Positions 36,680 to 46,765 are shown, counted from the stretch's first letter. The stretch is 64,000 bases of DNA from Bacteroidota bacterium (GCA_018267705.1 JAFDXX010000017.1:62001-126000); one strand, 5' to 3'. Numbers and translations: made by a program. The notes: generated by a model not told the origin, from the letters alone.

Positions 36680-38044
36680 ATGAACAAAATACTCAATCTA
36701 TTTTTTATCGGATTATTATTTCCATTTGTTATGTTGGCACAACAACAGCCAACTAAAGATGATTTGCAAAAACAGAAAAAACAATTAGAGCAAGAAATTA
36801 AAGAGTTGAATGATTTGCAGGCATCTATTAGTAAAAACAAAAAATTATCATTAAAACAACTGGCAATTGTTCAAACAAAAATTAGAAAAAGAGAGCAATT
36901 AATTAGTAGTATTAATAAAGATATCCGTAGGGTAGAAGATCAATTATATTCTAATGAAGTAGAAATTAATCACTTAAAAAAAGAATTAGATACTTTAAAA
37001 CAGAATTATGCTAAAAGTATTGTATTTGCATATAAAAACAGAGGCAGTTATGAGTATTTAAATTTTTTATTTTCTGCACAAAACTTTAATGATGCATTTA
37101 AAAGATTAACTTATTTAAAAAGTTATCGTCAATATCGTGAAACGCAAGCAGAAACTATTTTAAAAACACAAAATTTATTAGAACAAGCTACTTCTACTTT
37201 AAGTAATACCAAAATAGAAAAAACGCAAGTATTAAAAAATCAGAATGAACAATTAGCTGCATTAGAAACCGATAAAAAAGAGAATGCAAGAGTAGTGCAA
37301 GATTTAAAAGATCAGGAAAAAGAAGTACAGGCACAATTACGTAAAAGAGAAAAACAAAGGCAAGAATTAAACAGAGCCCTTGCTGCTGCCATTAGAAGAG
37401 AAATTGATGAAGCTAACCGTAAAGAAAAGGAACGTTTAGCTAAACTAAAAGCAGATGCAGCAAAGAATAAAAGCACAGCGGTTGCTCCTACCACTAAACC
37501 TTCAACCGAAACATCTAATAAAACAACTTCTAACAAAAACGCAATAGAAACAACGGGTGGTTTAGTAAAATCAGGAGGAAAAGAAAATGGAGATTATACA
37601 ACTTTTGAATCAACACCTGAAGGTGCTACACTATCTTTAAATTTTGAAAATAGCAGAGGCAGATTACCATGGCCTGTTAACGGAGGCATCATTACACACG
37701 ATTTTGGCGTAAAACAAATCAGTTCTCAATTAAGAGAAAAAAATGACGGTGTTTTTATCGCTGTGCCTGTAGGTACAGGTGTAAAATGTGTTGCAGATGG
37801 TGAAGTAGCTACTATTATAAATTTAGATGATGATCAGGCTGTAATGGTAAAGCATGGAAAATATTTTACTGTATATAATAAACTGGCATCGGTAAATGTG
37901 AGTGAAGGGCAAAAAGTGCATGCCGGTACTGTAATAGGTAAAGCTGCAGTTAGTTTAGATGGTAACGGCGGAGAAATTGAATTTAGAATTATGAATTTAA
38001 GTAATCAATTTCTAAATCCACATAGCTGGCTTAAACCATTATAA
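36680..38044 (+). CDS. EnvC-like murein hydrolase activator (degenerate M23 peptidase)
   Basis: A 454-aa exported protein: signal peptide to MLAQQ, two long coiled-coil stretches (about residues 25-115 and 150-255) and a C-terminal LytM domain (GGIITHDFGVKQI to NPHSWLKPL). The zinc ligands of active M23 enzymes are missing: the first His/Asp motif reads EKNDGVFIAV and the HxH motif reads GGEIEFRIM. That fits EnvC-type activators, which open amidase active sites instead of cutting peptides. An amidase gene lies at 53.1 kb. It converges with mlaE with only a six-base gap. Confidence 0.85.
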   Translation: MNKILNLFFIGLLFPFVMLAQQQPTKDDLQKQKKQLEQEIKELNDLQASISKNKKLSLKQLAIVQTKIRKREQLISSINKDIRRVEDQLYSNEVEINHLKKELDTLKQNYAKSIVFAYKNRGSYEYLNFLFSAQNFNDAFKRLTYLKSYRQYRETQAETILKTQNLLEQATSTLSNTKIEKTQVLKNQNEQLAALETDKKENARVVQDLKDQEKEVQAQLRKREKQRQELNRALAAAIRREIDEANRKEKERLAKLKADAAKNKSTAVAPTTKPSTETSNKTTSNKNAIETTGGLVKSGGKENGDYTTFESTPEGATLSLNFENSRGRLPWPVNGGIITHDFGVKQISSQLREKNDGVFIAVPVGTGVKCVADGEVATIINLDDDQAVMVKHGKYFTVYNKLASVNVSEGQKVHAGTVIGKAAVSLDGNGGEIEFRIMNLSNQFLNPHSWLKPL

Positions 38045-38050
38045 ATTTCA

Positions 38051-38788
38051 TTACAACAATAATGCAGCAAGTGCATAATCTGCAAATAAAATAAGAATAC
38101 AACTTACTACAACAGCACTGGTGCTTGCTCTACCAATTTCTAGTGCACCACCTTTTACATGATAACCGTAATAAGATGGAATACTGCTAACAATAAAAGC
38201 AAATGTGTAAGCTTTATATAAAGCAAAAACTATATTGTATAAATTAAGATTTTGTCTTAAGCCATTATCATAAATATCAGGTGCTAAAATTCCTGTCATA
38301 TCTCCTGCCAATCTTCCACCCCAAATGCCTAAAACTGCAGAAATAACTATTAAGCAGGGAATTACAATTAAAGAGCCTAAAATTTTGGGTAATATCAAAT
38401 AACTTTTAGTATTAATACCCATTATTTCTAAAGCATCAATTTGCTCGCTGATACGCATATTTCCTAATTCACTGGCTATTTTACTACCTACTACACCAGC
38501 TAATACAATGCTTACAACAGTGGGAGATAATTCTAATATCATACTGTCTCTTACAATCTGTGCAATGGTACTTGCGGGTACTAACGGACTTACCAATTGA
38601 TAAGCAGTTTGTACAGTGGTTACGGCTCCTAAAAACAACGAAATAATTAATACAATTGGTAATGCACCCACACCAATTTCAACACATTGGTGCATTAATT
38701 CTTTCCAATACATTTTAAAATTTTCGGGCTTGGTAAACATACCTTTCAGCATAATTAAATAAGCTCCGAAATGTGTAAATAAAGACAT
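38051..38788 (-). CDS. mlaE: MlaE family lipid ABC transporter permease
   Basis: Permease of the retrograde phospholipid (Mla/MCE) transporter. A 245-aa protein with five or six helices and the family stretch LELSPTVVSIVLAGVVGSK, RISEQIDALEIMGINTKSYL and GAVTTVQTAYQ. It follows the malic enzyme gene by 21 bases. The usual partner ATPase (MlaF) is not adjacent in this window; an MCE substrate-binding protein is encoded at 54.8 kb. Confidence 0.92.
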   Translation of the reverse strand: MSLFTHFGAYLIMLKGMFTKPENFKMYWKELMHQCVEIGVGALPIVLIISLFLGAVTTVQTAYQLVSPLVPASTIAQIVRDSMILELSPTVVSIVLAGVVGSKIASELGNMRISEQIDALEIMGINTKSYLILPKILGSLIVIPCLIVISAVLGIWGGRLAGDMTGILAPDIYDNGLRQNLNLYNIVFALYKAYTFAFIVSSIPSYYGYHVKGGALEIGRASTSAVVVSCILILFADYALAALLL

Positions 38789-38809
38789 TTGTATATATAA
38801 TAATTATTA

Positions 38810-41146
38810 TTAATATTTTTTCTTTAATCTTTTCCACCACTTGCTTTGTTGCACTTCATTTTCTGAATGTTGTTTGCATTTTAATTGAGCATCTACCACT
38901 GCAATAATAGCCATGTTTACAATATTGCGAACTGTGCTGCCTAATTGTAATACATGTACAGGTTTTTTAATACCTAATAATATAGGGCCAATACCATCTT
39001 CTCCACCTAATTCTTTTAATAAATTATATGCAACATTGCCGGCTGTTAAATTAGGGAAGATGAGTACGTTTACGTTTTCATCAACCAACTCACTAAAAGG
39101 ATAATTATCTTTTAATATTTCTTTGTTAAAAGCGAGACTACCTTGCATTTCTCCATCTACAATTAACGATGCATTTTTTTGTTTAAGAATTTTTACTGCT
39201 TTGGCTACCAATTTTGCTTCGGCAGAATTGCTGCTTCCGAAATTGCTGTAACTTAACATGGCAATACGGGGTATAATATTAAAGTTGCGAACTTCTTGAG
39301 CAACCATTAATGTAATATCTGCCAACTCTTCTGCAGTAGGATTAAAGTTTACGGTGGTATCTGCTAAAAATAAAGGTCCGCGTTTGTTTAGCAGTAAATA
39401 CATTCCTGCTATTTTTTTTACGTTATCTTCTGTGCCTATTATTTGTAATGCGGGTTTAATAGCATCGGTATAATTTCTTGTAAGCCCGCTAATCATTGCA
39501 TCTGCATCGCCTGTTTCTACCATCATGCAACCAAAGTGGTTGCGATCTTTCATAATTTTTAAACTTTCGTATTTATTAAATCCTTTGCGTTGACGTTTAT
39601 TGAAAAATATTTCACTGTAATGTTCTCTCTTTTCTTCATGTTCATCTTGTCGTGGATCTATAATGGGTAATTCACTGATATCAATATTATTATCTACGGC
39701 AATTTTTCTAATTTTTGTTTCTTCTCCTAATAAAATAGGATAAGCTAATCCTTCATCGTAAACAATGCTTGCTGCTTTTAAAATTTTTAAGTTATCGGCT
39801 TCAGCAAATACTAAGCGTTTAGGGTCTCTTTTTGCTTTGTTACTTAAAATGCGGAGTAATTGATTATCTAAACCTAAACGTTTGTTAAGGGCTACTGTAT
39901 AGGTATCCCAATTTTGTATGGTTTTTTGTGCAACACCACTTTCAATGGCTGCTTTGGCAACTGCAGGGGCTACGGTGGCTAACAAACGAGGATCAACCGG
40001 TTTGGGAATAATATATTCCGGACCGAATGTAATAGTTTTTTTGTTGTATGCCATGTTTACAATATCGGGTACAGGGCTTTTGGCTAGTTCTGCTAAAGCC
40101 TTTACGGCAGCCAGTTTCATGGGTTCGTTTATTTGTGTGGCACGCACATCTAAAGCTCCACGAAATATATAAGGAAATCCTAATACATTGTTTACCATGT
40201 TTGGATAATCGCTTCTACCGGTTGCCATAATAATATCTTTTCTGGCAGCAATTGCATCTTCATAGCTTATTTCAGGATCGGGATTGGCCATGGCAAAAAC
40301 AATGGGATGTTTTGCCATACTTTTTACCATTTCTTGTGTTACAACATTTCCTACACTTAAACCTAAAAACACATCGGCATCTTTCATTGCTTTGCTAAGT
40401 GTAGTGTCAGATTTTTTTATGGCAAATTTTAATTTTATTGTATCTAAATCTGTTCTTCCTTCATGTAAAACGCCATCTTTATCAAATAAAATAAAATTTT
40501 CATATTTGGCTCCGAGTGATATATAAAGTTGGCAGCATGCCATGGCAGCTGCACCTGCACCGTTTACAACAAATTTTGCTTTTTCAATTTTTTTCTTTTG
40601 AAGTTCTAATGCATTTAATAAAGCTGCTCCGCTAATTATGGCAGTGCCGTGCTGGTCATCGTGCATTACAGGAATATTCATTTGTTTTTTTAATTCCTGT
40701 TCTATATAAAAACATTCGGGTGCTTTTATATCTTCTAAATTTATTCCTCCAAAAGTTGGTTCTAATGCTTTAACTATTTGAACAAATTTTTCGGGGTCTG
40801 TTTCATTAATTTCAATATCAAAAACATCTATATCGGCAAAAATTTTAAATAATACACCTTTTCCTTCCATTACGGGTTTGCCGGCTTCGGGTCCAATATT
40901 TCCCAAACCTAAAACTGCAGTACCATTGCTTATAACGGCAACTAAATTTCCTTTGGCTGTGTATTTATAAACATCTTCGGGGTTTTTAGCAATTTCTTTG
41001 CAGGGTTCTGCAACGCCGGGGCTGTAAGCTAATGATAAATCTCTTTGTGTTTTTGCTTCTTTGGTAGGTGTTACTTCAATTTTTCCGGGCCTGCCTTGTG
41101 CATGATATTCTAAGGCTTGTTCTTTTCTTAGTTCTATTTTTTCCAT
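38810..41146 (-). CDS. maeB: NADP-dependent malic enzyme with phosphotransacetylase domain
   Basis: Oxidatively decarboxylates malate to pyruvate, yielding NADPH. The first 420 or so residues are the malic enzyme part ([48 protein letters not shown]). The rest is a phosphate acetyl/butyryltransferase-like domain ([35 protein letters not shown]), usually a regulatory module. I chose the ATG at 41146 (778 aa) over a TTG frame start at 41173. Upstream, about 195 bases to the tRNA-Ser terminator hold no gene, only a 7-bp inverted repeat TTTTGCA/TGCAAAA at 41222-41246. Confidence 0.95.
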   Translation of the reverse strand: MEKIELRKEQALEYHAQGRPGKIEVTPTKEAKTQRDLSLAYSPGVAEPCKEIAKNPEDVYKYTAKGNLVAVISNGTAVLGLGNIGPEAGKPVMEGKGVLFKIFADIDVFDIEINETDPEKFVQIVKALEPTFGGINLEDIKAPECFYIEQELKKQMNIPVMHDDQHGTAIISGAALLNALELQKKKIEKAKFVVNGAGAAAMACCQLYISLGAKYENFILFDKDGVLHEGRTDLDTIKLKFAIKKSDTTLSKAMKDADVFLGLSVGNVVTQEMVKSMAKHPIVFAMANPDPEISYEDAIAARKDIIMATGRSDYPNMVNNVLGFPYIFRGALDVRATQINEPMKLAAVKALAELAKSPVPDIVNMAYNKKTITFGPEYIIPKPVDPRLLATVAPAVAKAAIESGVAQKTIQNWDTYTVALNKRLGLDNQLLRILSNKAKRDPKRLVFAEADNLKILKAASIVYDEGLAYPILLGEETKIRKIAVDNNIDISELPIIDPRQDEHEEKREHYSEIFFNKRQRKGFNKYESLKIMKDRNHFGCMMVETGDADAMISGLTRNYTDAIKPALQIIGTEDNVKKIAGMYLLLNKRGPLFLADTTVNFNPTAEELADITLMVAQEVRNFNIIPRIAMLSYSNFGSSNSAEAKLVAKAVKILKQKNASLIVDGEMQGSLAFNKEILKDNYPFSELVDENVNVLIFPNLTAGNVAYNLLKELGGEDGIGPILLGIKKPVHVLQLGSTVRNIVNMAIIAVVDAQLKCKQHSENEVQQSKWWKRLKKKY

Positions 41147-41341
41147 GAATTGATTTTTGGTAATCAACTGCACTATTAATGTTTGAGTTGTGTGTTATTT
41201 GTAAATGTTTTACACCCTAACTTTTGCATTAAAAAGTGTTGCAAAATACAAGATAAAAAATAACTGGGTATTTTATTGTAAATGTTTTATTGATTGGGGT
41301 GAATTTTTATGTTGATTGGAGGGTTTATTGAACTTATTAAA

Positions 41342-41378
41342 ACAAAAAAATCCTACAAACTAATGGTTTGCAGGATTT
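41342..41378 (-). terminator. Intrinsic terminator of tRNA-Ser(GCT)
   Basis: On the reverse strand AAATCCTGCAAAC, loop CATTA and GTTTGTAGGATTT form a 13-bp stem with one G-U pair, followed by a T run. It lies 22 bases after the tRNA. Confidence 0.82.
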
Positions 41379-41400
41379 AAGCTTTTGAAAAATTTTATTG

Positions 41401-41489
41401 CGGTGAGGGAGGGATTCGAACCCTCGGTACAGTTTAACCCGTACGGCAGTTTAGCAAACTACTGATTTCAGCCACTCATCCACCTCACC
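41401..41489 (-). tRNA. tRNA-Ser (anticodon GCT)
   Basis: Class II fold on the reverse strand: acceptor GGTGAGG paired with CCTCACC, discriminator G, anticodon stem GTAGT/ACTGC around loop TTGCTAA (anticodon GCT, decoding AGC/AGT), a long variable arm, and T loop GTTCGAATC. CCA is not encoded. Confidence 0.95.
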
Positions 41490-41525
41490 TACCTGTTTTC
41501 CCTTTCTGCTATACTGAAAGGGCTG

Positions 41526-41554
41526 CAAATATAATAGCTTACCTTAAATCACAA
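41526..41554 (-). promoter_or_regulatory. Promoter of tRNA-Ser(GCT)
   Basis: Reverse strand: TTG, an 18-base spacer, TATATTTG, then CAGCCC. Exact match to the Bacteroidota consensus. The predicted leader contains a 7-bp hairpin (CCCTTTC/GAAAGGG, 41500-41520 region) before the mature tRNA. Confidence 0.78.
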
Positions 41555-41615
41555 AAAACAAATTCTATTTTGTTGTAGAATAGTAGAAGTTTAATGTGGT
41601 TTATGGTTTATTTAA

Positions 41616-43484
41616 TTATATTAATTCACTTAATTCTAACCAACGCATTTCTTTTAATGCTAACTCGCTGTTAAGTTCTGCAATGCGTTTACTTAGTAAA
41701 GTAATTTGTTCGTAATTAATTTCTGTATTAGAAAGTTGCTGTTCAATTTGTTGTTTTTCGGCTTCAAGTGTAGGTATTTCTTTTTCTAAAAGTTCAAATT
41801 CTCTTTTTTCTTTAAAGCCAAGTTTTTTTGTGCTATCTGATAATATGTTATTTGCTTCGATTTTGTTATTTTCTATAACTTTTTTTCTGTCGTTTTCTTT
41901 TTCTTGTAATCTGTATTGTGTGTAGTTGCCCGGAAAATCTGTTACTATGCCATTGCCTTCAAAAATAAATATATGATCAACTAATCTGTCCATAAAATAC
42001 CTATCGTGACTTACAATTAAAACACAACCTTGGTATTCACTTAAAAAGTTTTCTAATACGGCTAATGTTGGTAAATCTAAATCGTTGGTGGGTTCGTCTA
42101 ATATTAAAAAGTTAGGGTTACGAAATAAAATGGTTAATAATTGCAAACGTTTCTTCTCTCCGCCACTTAATGATGATAAGTACGTGTATTGTTTTTCGGG
42201 GCTAAATAAAAATAGTTCTAAAAATTGTGCTGCACTTAGGCTTCCACCATTTGCTAACGGAAAATTTTCAGCAAAAGTTTTTACATATTCAATTACTCTG
42301 AGGTTTTCTTTTATTATTAACCCTTGTTGAGAAAAATTACCAAACACAATTGTGTCTCCAATATTTATTTTACCGCTATCTATACTTTCAATTTGTTGCA
42401 GTATATTTAAGAAAGTACTTTTACCAACACCATTTTTTCCAATAATACCAATGCGTTCTCCTTTGCTGAATGTGTAATCAAAACCTTTAAGAATTATATT
42501 TTCACCATAACTCTTATATACTTTTTTCATTTCAACAATTTTGCCTCCTAATCTGCTCATTTTAACTTGTAACTGTACTTGTGCATTTTCAATTTTTTGA
42601 TTGGCTTTTGTTTCAATATTGTAAAAATTATCTTGTCTTGCTTTGCTTTTGGTAGTACGTGCTTTTGGTTGTTTACGCATCCATTCTAATTCTTTTCTGT
42701 ACTGGTTTTTTGCTTTATCAATGCTTGCTTGTTCGCTTTCAATACGTGCAGCTTTTTTTTCAATATAATTTTCATAATCTCCTTTGTACACGTACATATT
42801 GCTTCGTTCCAGTTCCCATATTTCTTCTGTAACTGCATCTAAAAAATATCTGTCGTGTGTAACTAAAAGTAGTGTTACGTTTTCTTGATTTAAATAATTT
42901 TCTAACCACTCAATCATTTCAACATCTAAATGGTTGGTGGGTTCATCCATCATTAATAAAGTGTGTTTATGTTCAAAACCAATATCTATTAATGTTTTAG
43001 CTAAAGCAACTCTTTTTCGTTGGCCACCACTTAAACTACTAACCGGTTGTTGTAAATGATGTATGTTGAGTTTATTTAATATTTGTTTTACTTTAACTTC
43101 AAAATTCCAAGCGTTTAGTTCATCCATTTTTGCAAATAAATCTGCTAATTTTTCTCCATCTTCATTATCACTTGCCAATTCATATTCTCTAATAGTATTT
43201 AATACAGGATGATTGATGTGAAAGATATTTTCTAAAATTGTTTTACTTTCATCAAACATAGGTTCTTGTTCAAATAAAGCAACAGTAACATCTTTATTAA
43301 TAAATAGTTTTCCTTCATCGGGTGTTTCAATTCCATTTAAAATTTTTAATAGAGTTGATTTTCCTACACCATTGCGTGCAATAAGTGCAATTTTATCTCC
43401 TTCATTTATGTGAAATGAAATATTATTAAATAATGGAACTACTCCATAACTTTTTGATATATTTTCGGCAGAAACATAATGCAT
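41616..43484 (-). CDS. ABC-F family ATPase (Uup/EttA-like)
   Basis: A soluble tandem ATPase without membrane segments, of the family that acts on ribosomes. Two nucleotide-binding domains are complete: Walker A ARNGVGKST and GKNGVGKST, signatures SSLSGGQRKRVALAK and SSLSGGEKKRLQLL, Walker B LMMDEPTNHLD and LILDEPTNDLD. The linker between them is Lys/Arg-rich (KQPKARTTKSKARQD), and a C-terminal coiled coil (about residues 550-620) points to the Uup branch. I chose the ATG at 43484 (622 aa); a TTG at 43493 would start inside the predicted -7 box. The mRNA may be almost leaderless. Confidence 0.92.
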   Translation of the reverse strand: MHYVSAENISKSYGVVPLFNNISFHINEGDKIALIARNGVGKSTLLKILNGIETPDEGKLFINKDVTVALFEQEPMFDESKTILENIFHINHPVLNTIREYELASDNEDGEKLADLFAKMDELNAWNFEVKVKQILNKLNIHHLQQPVSSLSGGQRKRVALAKTLIDIGFEHKHTLLMMDEPTNHLDVEMIEWLENYLNQENVTLLLVTHDRYFLDAVTEEIWELERSNMYVYKGDYENYIEKKAARIESEQASIDKAKNQYRKELEWMRKQPKARTTKSKARQDNFYNIETKANQKIENAQVQLQVKMSRLGGKIVEMKKVYKSYGENIILKGFDYTFSKGERIGIIGKNGVGKSTFLNILQQIESIDSGKINIGDTIVFGNFSQQGLIIKENLRVIEYVKTFAENFPLANGGSLSAAQFLELFLFSPEKQYTYLSSLSGGEKKRLQLLTILFRNPNFLILDEPTNDLDLPTLAVLENFLSEYQGCVLIVSHDRYFMDRLVDHIFIFEGNGIVTDFPGNYTQYRLQEKENDRKKVIENNKIEANNILSDSTKKLGFKEKREFELLEKEIPTLEAEKQQIEQQLSNTEINYEQITLLSKRIAELNSELALKEMRWLELSELI

Positions 43485-43490
43485 AGGCTG

Positions 43491-43498
43491 CAAATGTA
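43491..43498 (-). promoter_or_regulatory. -7 box (TACATTTG) of the ABC-F gene
   Basis: Reverse strand TACATTTG followed by CAGCCT and then the ATG. It matches TAnnTTTG and shares the CAGCC continuation with three other promoters here. No good TTG lies at the expected distance. Confidence 0.5.
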
Positions 43499-43592
43499 AT
43501 TCAGGTTGCTGAAGTAATTGTTACTGAATAATTTTATTAAAATTGCAAAGCGAAAAAAATAGCGGTTTATACATTTACCAACGCAAAACTAT

Positions 43593-44291
43593 ATGCACCC
43601 TTATTTAATTAGTATATCAAAAGATTTTGAGAAAAATGCTAATGTGTTAAAAGCAGCGGACTTTCATAAATATATGATGGGCAATTTTAATTTCTTTGGA
43701 ATTAAAACACCTTTACGCAGGCATTTATGTAAAATACATTTCAGACACCACCTTATTTCTTCTGCAAAAGAGATGGATGATATTGTAAGAGAAGCGTGGA
43801 AATTAGATTTTAGAGAGTATCAATATTATGCGATTGAGCTAATTATTGCGAATAAAAAATTATGGAATGAACAAACTATTGAGTTGATAGATTTCTGTAT
43901 GTCAACCAAAAGTTGGTGGGATACAATTGATCCGATTGATGCAGGTATTTTAGTAGATTATTTTAGAAAATTTCCTCAACACATTCAACCTTATTCTTTT
44001 AAATGGAATAACAGTGATAATATTTGGTTACAAAGAAGTAGTATTATTTTTCAAAAACATTTTAAGCAAGATACTGATTGTGCAATGCTAACTCAATATA
44101 TTGAAAAACATTTATGCTCAGAAGTATATCATGTGCAAAAGGCAATTGGCTGGGCATTAAGAGAATATTCGAAAATAAATGCCGAGTGGGTACAACAGTT
44201 TATTGATACACATGAATTAAAAATTGTAAGTTTACGAGAAGCAAAACGACGATTATATATTGATGATGAAGTGAATGTAGAAAGCTTGTAA
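43593..44291 (+). CDS. DNA alkylation repair protein, AlkD-like
   Basis: A 232-aa HEAT-like repeat protein related to the AlkC/AlkD glycosylases that remove alkylated purines. Family features are NFNFFGIKTPLRR near residue 31, REYQYYAIELI near 74, SWWDTIDPIDAG near 107 (the catalytic-type Asp region) and AIGWALREYSK near 187. It stands alone; the 270 bases after it hold no gene or clear signal. Confidence 0.88.
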   Translation: MHPYLISISKDFEKNANVLKAADFHKYMMGNFNFFGIKTPLRRHLCKIHFRHHLISSAKEMDDIVREAWKLDFREYQYYAIELIIANKKLWNEQTIELIDFCMSTKSWWDTIDPIDAGILVDYFRKFPQHIQPYSFKWNNSDNIWLQRSSIIFQKHFKQDTDCAMLTQYIEKHLCSEVYHVQKAIGWALREYSKINAEWVQQFIDTHELKIVSLREAKRRLYIDDEVNVESL

Positions 44292-44561
44292 TCAATATTG
44301 CTATTTAAAATAGTTGCTTATTATTTTAATAAATTGCATAGTAGAAGATGGATGCATAAATTTTTCAAATATTCTCCACTTCCCTCACCATGGTTTGTTA
44401 TATCAATCTTTTCTCATTTTTTTATTAAAGAAGGGAAACTTATATATGCATTGCTTGTTTTATAATAACTATAAACTAATGGTTAACTGACTAAATTTTT
44501 AAAATTTATATCACTACGTGTGTAATCACTAAAATTGTTGCATCATGCTTAAAAAGTATCT

Positions 44562-46370
44562 ATGAAAATAAAATTTCTTTTAAGTATGGCATTTGCTTGT
44601 TTAGTTTTATCTACCAAAGCAAATGATGATAAAAACAATGTTTCTACCTTATTAAAAGCTGTAACTGTATATAAATCTGGTGCTGAATTGCAACATCAAT
44701 TTTCAGTAATATTAAAACAAGGGAACAATGAAATTTGGGTGAATGGCATTAGCAATAATATTGATATTAACAGTATTCAATTAAAAGCTCCGCCGGCTGT
44801 AACAGTTATGGGTATTGAGTTTTCTAATAATTATCTTGTTGTTCCAACAGAAAAATCTTCAAGAATAAAAATGCTGGAAGATTCTTTACAAACTATTGAT
44901 AAAGAAAAAGAAAAAATAAATATTTCTATTACTAATACTACCGAATTAATGGAGGTACTAAAAGCCAATAGAGATATTAAAGGCACACAAACAGGATTAA
45001 GTGTTGCCGATTTAATGAAGCTAATGGAATACTATAAAACCAAACAGTTAGAATTGCAAAATGATTTAAGTGTATTTACAGAAAAAAAGAAAAAATTAGA
45101 TATTCAATACAATAGAATAAAAAATCAAATTGCAGAAGACGATAAAAAAAACACAACCACTTCGGGCAGATTAATTATTCAGTTTAATGCAGCTATTGCA
45201 GGCAAATACGATTTTTCTTTTTCCTATATATCACCCAATGCCTATTGGGTTCCTTTTTACGATGTTAGAATGGAAAATATAACTGCACCATTAAAAATTA
45301 TTTACAAAGCAAAAATTTTTCAGACTACCGGAGTAGATTGGAAACAAGTAAAACTCTCATTATCCAACTCTGTTCCATCACAATGGGGTAATGCTCCACA
45401 AATACAATCATGGTATTTAGGTTATATTAATCCTGTTGTTGCTATGGATAAAACCTTATCTATCAATAAAAATTTACAAGCAAGAACTGCTGCAACTGCC
45501 TATCCATTAAATGAAGTAGCACTTGTTGATTATGATATAAAAGATAAAAAACAAAACGCATACAACACACAACCAATTTATGTTGTAAACGGTTCAATTA
45601 TGGATGAGCAAGAGTTTCAAAAAATAAATCCTTCTGCCATAAAAAAAATGGAAATAGTAAAAGATGCAACTGCAACCAATCTTTATGGTGCAAGAGCAGT
45701 AGCCGGAGCAATTGTTGTTACACTTAAAGATGGATTAGAAGATTATGTTTCTGTTACAGATAATACACTAAACTTTTTATTTGATATTGATTTGCCTTAT
45801 GATGTGCCTACTACAGGCAAAGCTCAAACAGCAACGCTTAAAACTATTGATGCACCTGCATTGTACAAAAATTATAGTATTCCTAAATTAGATAACGATG
45901 CTTATTTGTTAGCCATTATTCCTAATGGAGAAAAACTAAATTTATTGCCTGGTGATGCTAATATAATTGTAGAAGGAACTTATGTAGGAAAATCGTTTAT
46001 TGATCCTAATGTAACAACCGATAGTTTAAATTTAACCTTAGGAAAAGATAAACGCATTGCTGTAAAACGCGATAAAATAGTTGATTACAATAGCGTTAAA
46101 TTTTTAGGTAGCAACAAAGTGCAAAAATATACATATGAAATAACCGTAAAGAACAATAAAAAGGAAACAGTGAATTTGTTATTAAAAGATCAATACCCAC
46201 TTTCTACCAATAAAGAAATTGAAGTAGAATTAATTGATGCTGCTAATGCAGAGGTTGATAAAGACTCAGGTATTTTAAACTGGCAATTAACATTGGCTGC
46301 AGGTGAGAGTAAAAAAATAAGATTTACCTATAGTATAAAATATCCAAAAGATAAAACCCTAAACCTATAA
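44562..46370 (+). CDS. DUF4139 / mucoidy-inhibitor-A-like protein with a TonB-plug-like insert
   Basis: A 602-aa exported protein (signal peptide to TKAND). The N-terminal DUF4140-like part has AVTVYKSGAEL and a coiled coil (about residues 100-195). A DUF4139 beta domain follows (YISPNAYWVPFYDVRMEN, KAKIFQTTGVDWKQVKLSLS) and resumes at about residue 400. Between the two, residues 338-391 read like the plug of SusC-type TonB receptors (IYVVNGSIMDE, INPSAIKKMEIVKDATAT, LYGARAVAGAIVVTLKDG). The family's role is unknown; the name comes from MuiA of Azotobacter. Followed by a terminator hairpin. Confidence 0.82.
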   Translation: MKIKFLLSMAFACLVLSTKANDDKNNVSTLLKAVTVYKSGAELQHQFSVILKQGNNEIWVNGISNNIDINSIQLKAPPAVTVMGIEFSNNYLVVPTEKSSRIKMLEDSLQTIDKEKEKINISITNTTELMEVLKANRDIKGTQTGLSVADLMKLMEYYKTKQLELQNDLSVFTEKKKKLDIQYNRIKNQIAEDDKKNTTTSGRLIIQFNAAIAGKYDFSFSYISPNAYWVPFYDVRMENITAPLKIIYKAKIFQTTGVDWKQVKLSLSNSVPSQWGNAPQIQSWYLGYINPVVAMDKTLSINKNLQARTAATAYPLNEVALVDYDIKDKKQNAYNTQPIYVVNGSIMDEQEFQKINPSAIKKMEIVKDATATNLYGARAVAGAIVVTLKDGLEDYVSVTDNTLNFLFDIDLPYDVPTTGKAQTATLKTIDAPALYKNYSIPKLDNDAYLLAIIPNGEKLNLLPGDANIIVEGTYVGKSFIDPNVTTDSLNLTLGKDKRIAVKRDKIVDYNSVKFLGSNKVQKYTYEITVKNNKKETVNLLLKDQYPLSTNKEIEVELIDAANAEVDKDSGILNWQLTLAAGESKKIRFTYSIKYPKDKTLNL

Positions 46371-46484
46371 TAAACCTTACTTATAAAACAAATACTCAGG
46401 CACAAAGGCATATAGGTTACATTTTTTTCATTTTCTGTTTTTACTATGTGCCTGCGTGTTTGTTTAAGTTTATTAAAATTTTTA

Positions 46485-46528
46485 AAGTGTTCTTTCAGTT
46501 TTTTAAGATTGAAAGAACACTTATTTTC
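46485..46528 (+). terminator. Hairpin terminator between the DUF4139 gene and tRNA-Arg
   Basis: AAGTGTTCTTTCA (46485-46497) and TGAAAGAACACTT (46510-46522) form a perfect 13-bp inverted repeat with a 12-base loop, followed by ATTTTCGC. It ends ten bases before tRNA-Arg. The tail TATTTTCG also resembles a -7 box for the tRNA. Confidence 0.6.
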
Positions 46529-46537
46529 GCATTTATT

Positions 46538-46609
46538 GTCCCTGTAGTTCAACGGATAGAATAGAAGTTTCCTAAACTTTTGATACAAGTTCGATTCTTG
46601 TCGGGGATA
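46538..46609 (+). tRNA. tRNA-Arg (anticodon CCT)
   Basis: Acceptor GTCCCTG pairs with CGGGGAT (with G-U pairs), discriminator A; anticodon stem GAAGT/ACTTT around TTCCTAA gives CCT, decoding AGG; T loop GTTCGATTC. CCA is not encoded. Confidence 0.93.
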
Positions 46610-46612
46610 CTT

Positions 46613-46650
46613 AAAAAGCTACTCATAATAACAGTAGCTTTTTTATTTTC
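46613..46650 (+). terminator. Intrinsic terminator of tRNA-Arg
   Basis: AAAAAGCTACT and AGTAGCTTTTT form an 11-bp stem with a nine-base loop, followed by TATTTT. It starts three bases after the tRNA. Confidence 0.85.
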
Positions 46651-46732
46651 TTGGTTTTAAAATTTAAAATAGCTACTACAAACTCTTAATATTATATGTT
46701 GAAAATTGGTAGATGGGTTGCTGTATTACAAC

Positions 46733-46764
46733 AAAAAACCCTCAACATTTTATGCTGAGGGTTT
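46733..46764 (-). terminator. Intrinsic terminator of tRNA-Phe
   Basis: On the reverse strand AAACCCTCAGCAT and ATGTTGAGGGTTT form a 13-bp stem with one G-U pair and a three-base loop, then a run of Ts. It begins next to the tRNA 3' end. Confidence 0.85.
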
Positions 46765-46765
46765 G

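Noticed and set aside
41222..41246. 7-bp inverted repeat TTTTGCA/TGCAAAA upstream of the malic enzyme gene as an operator
   Set aside because: Short, AT-rich and unsupported by any regulator; chance occurrence is likely in this composition.
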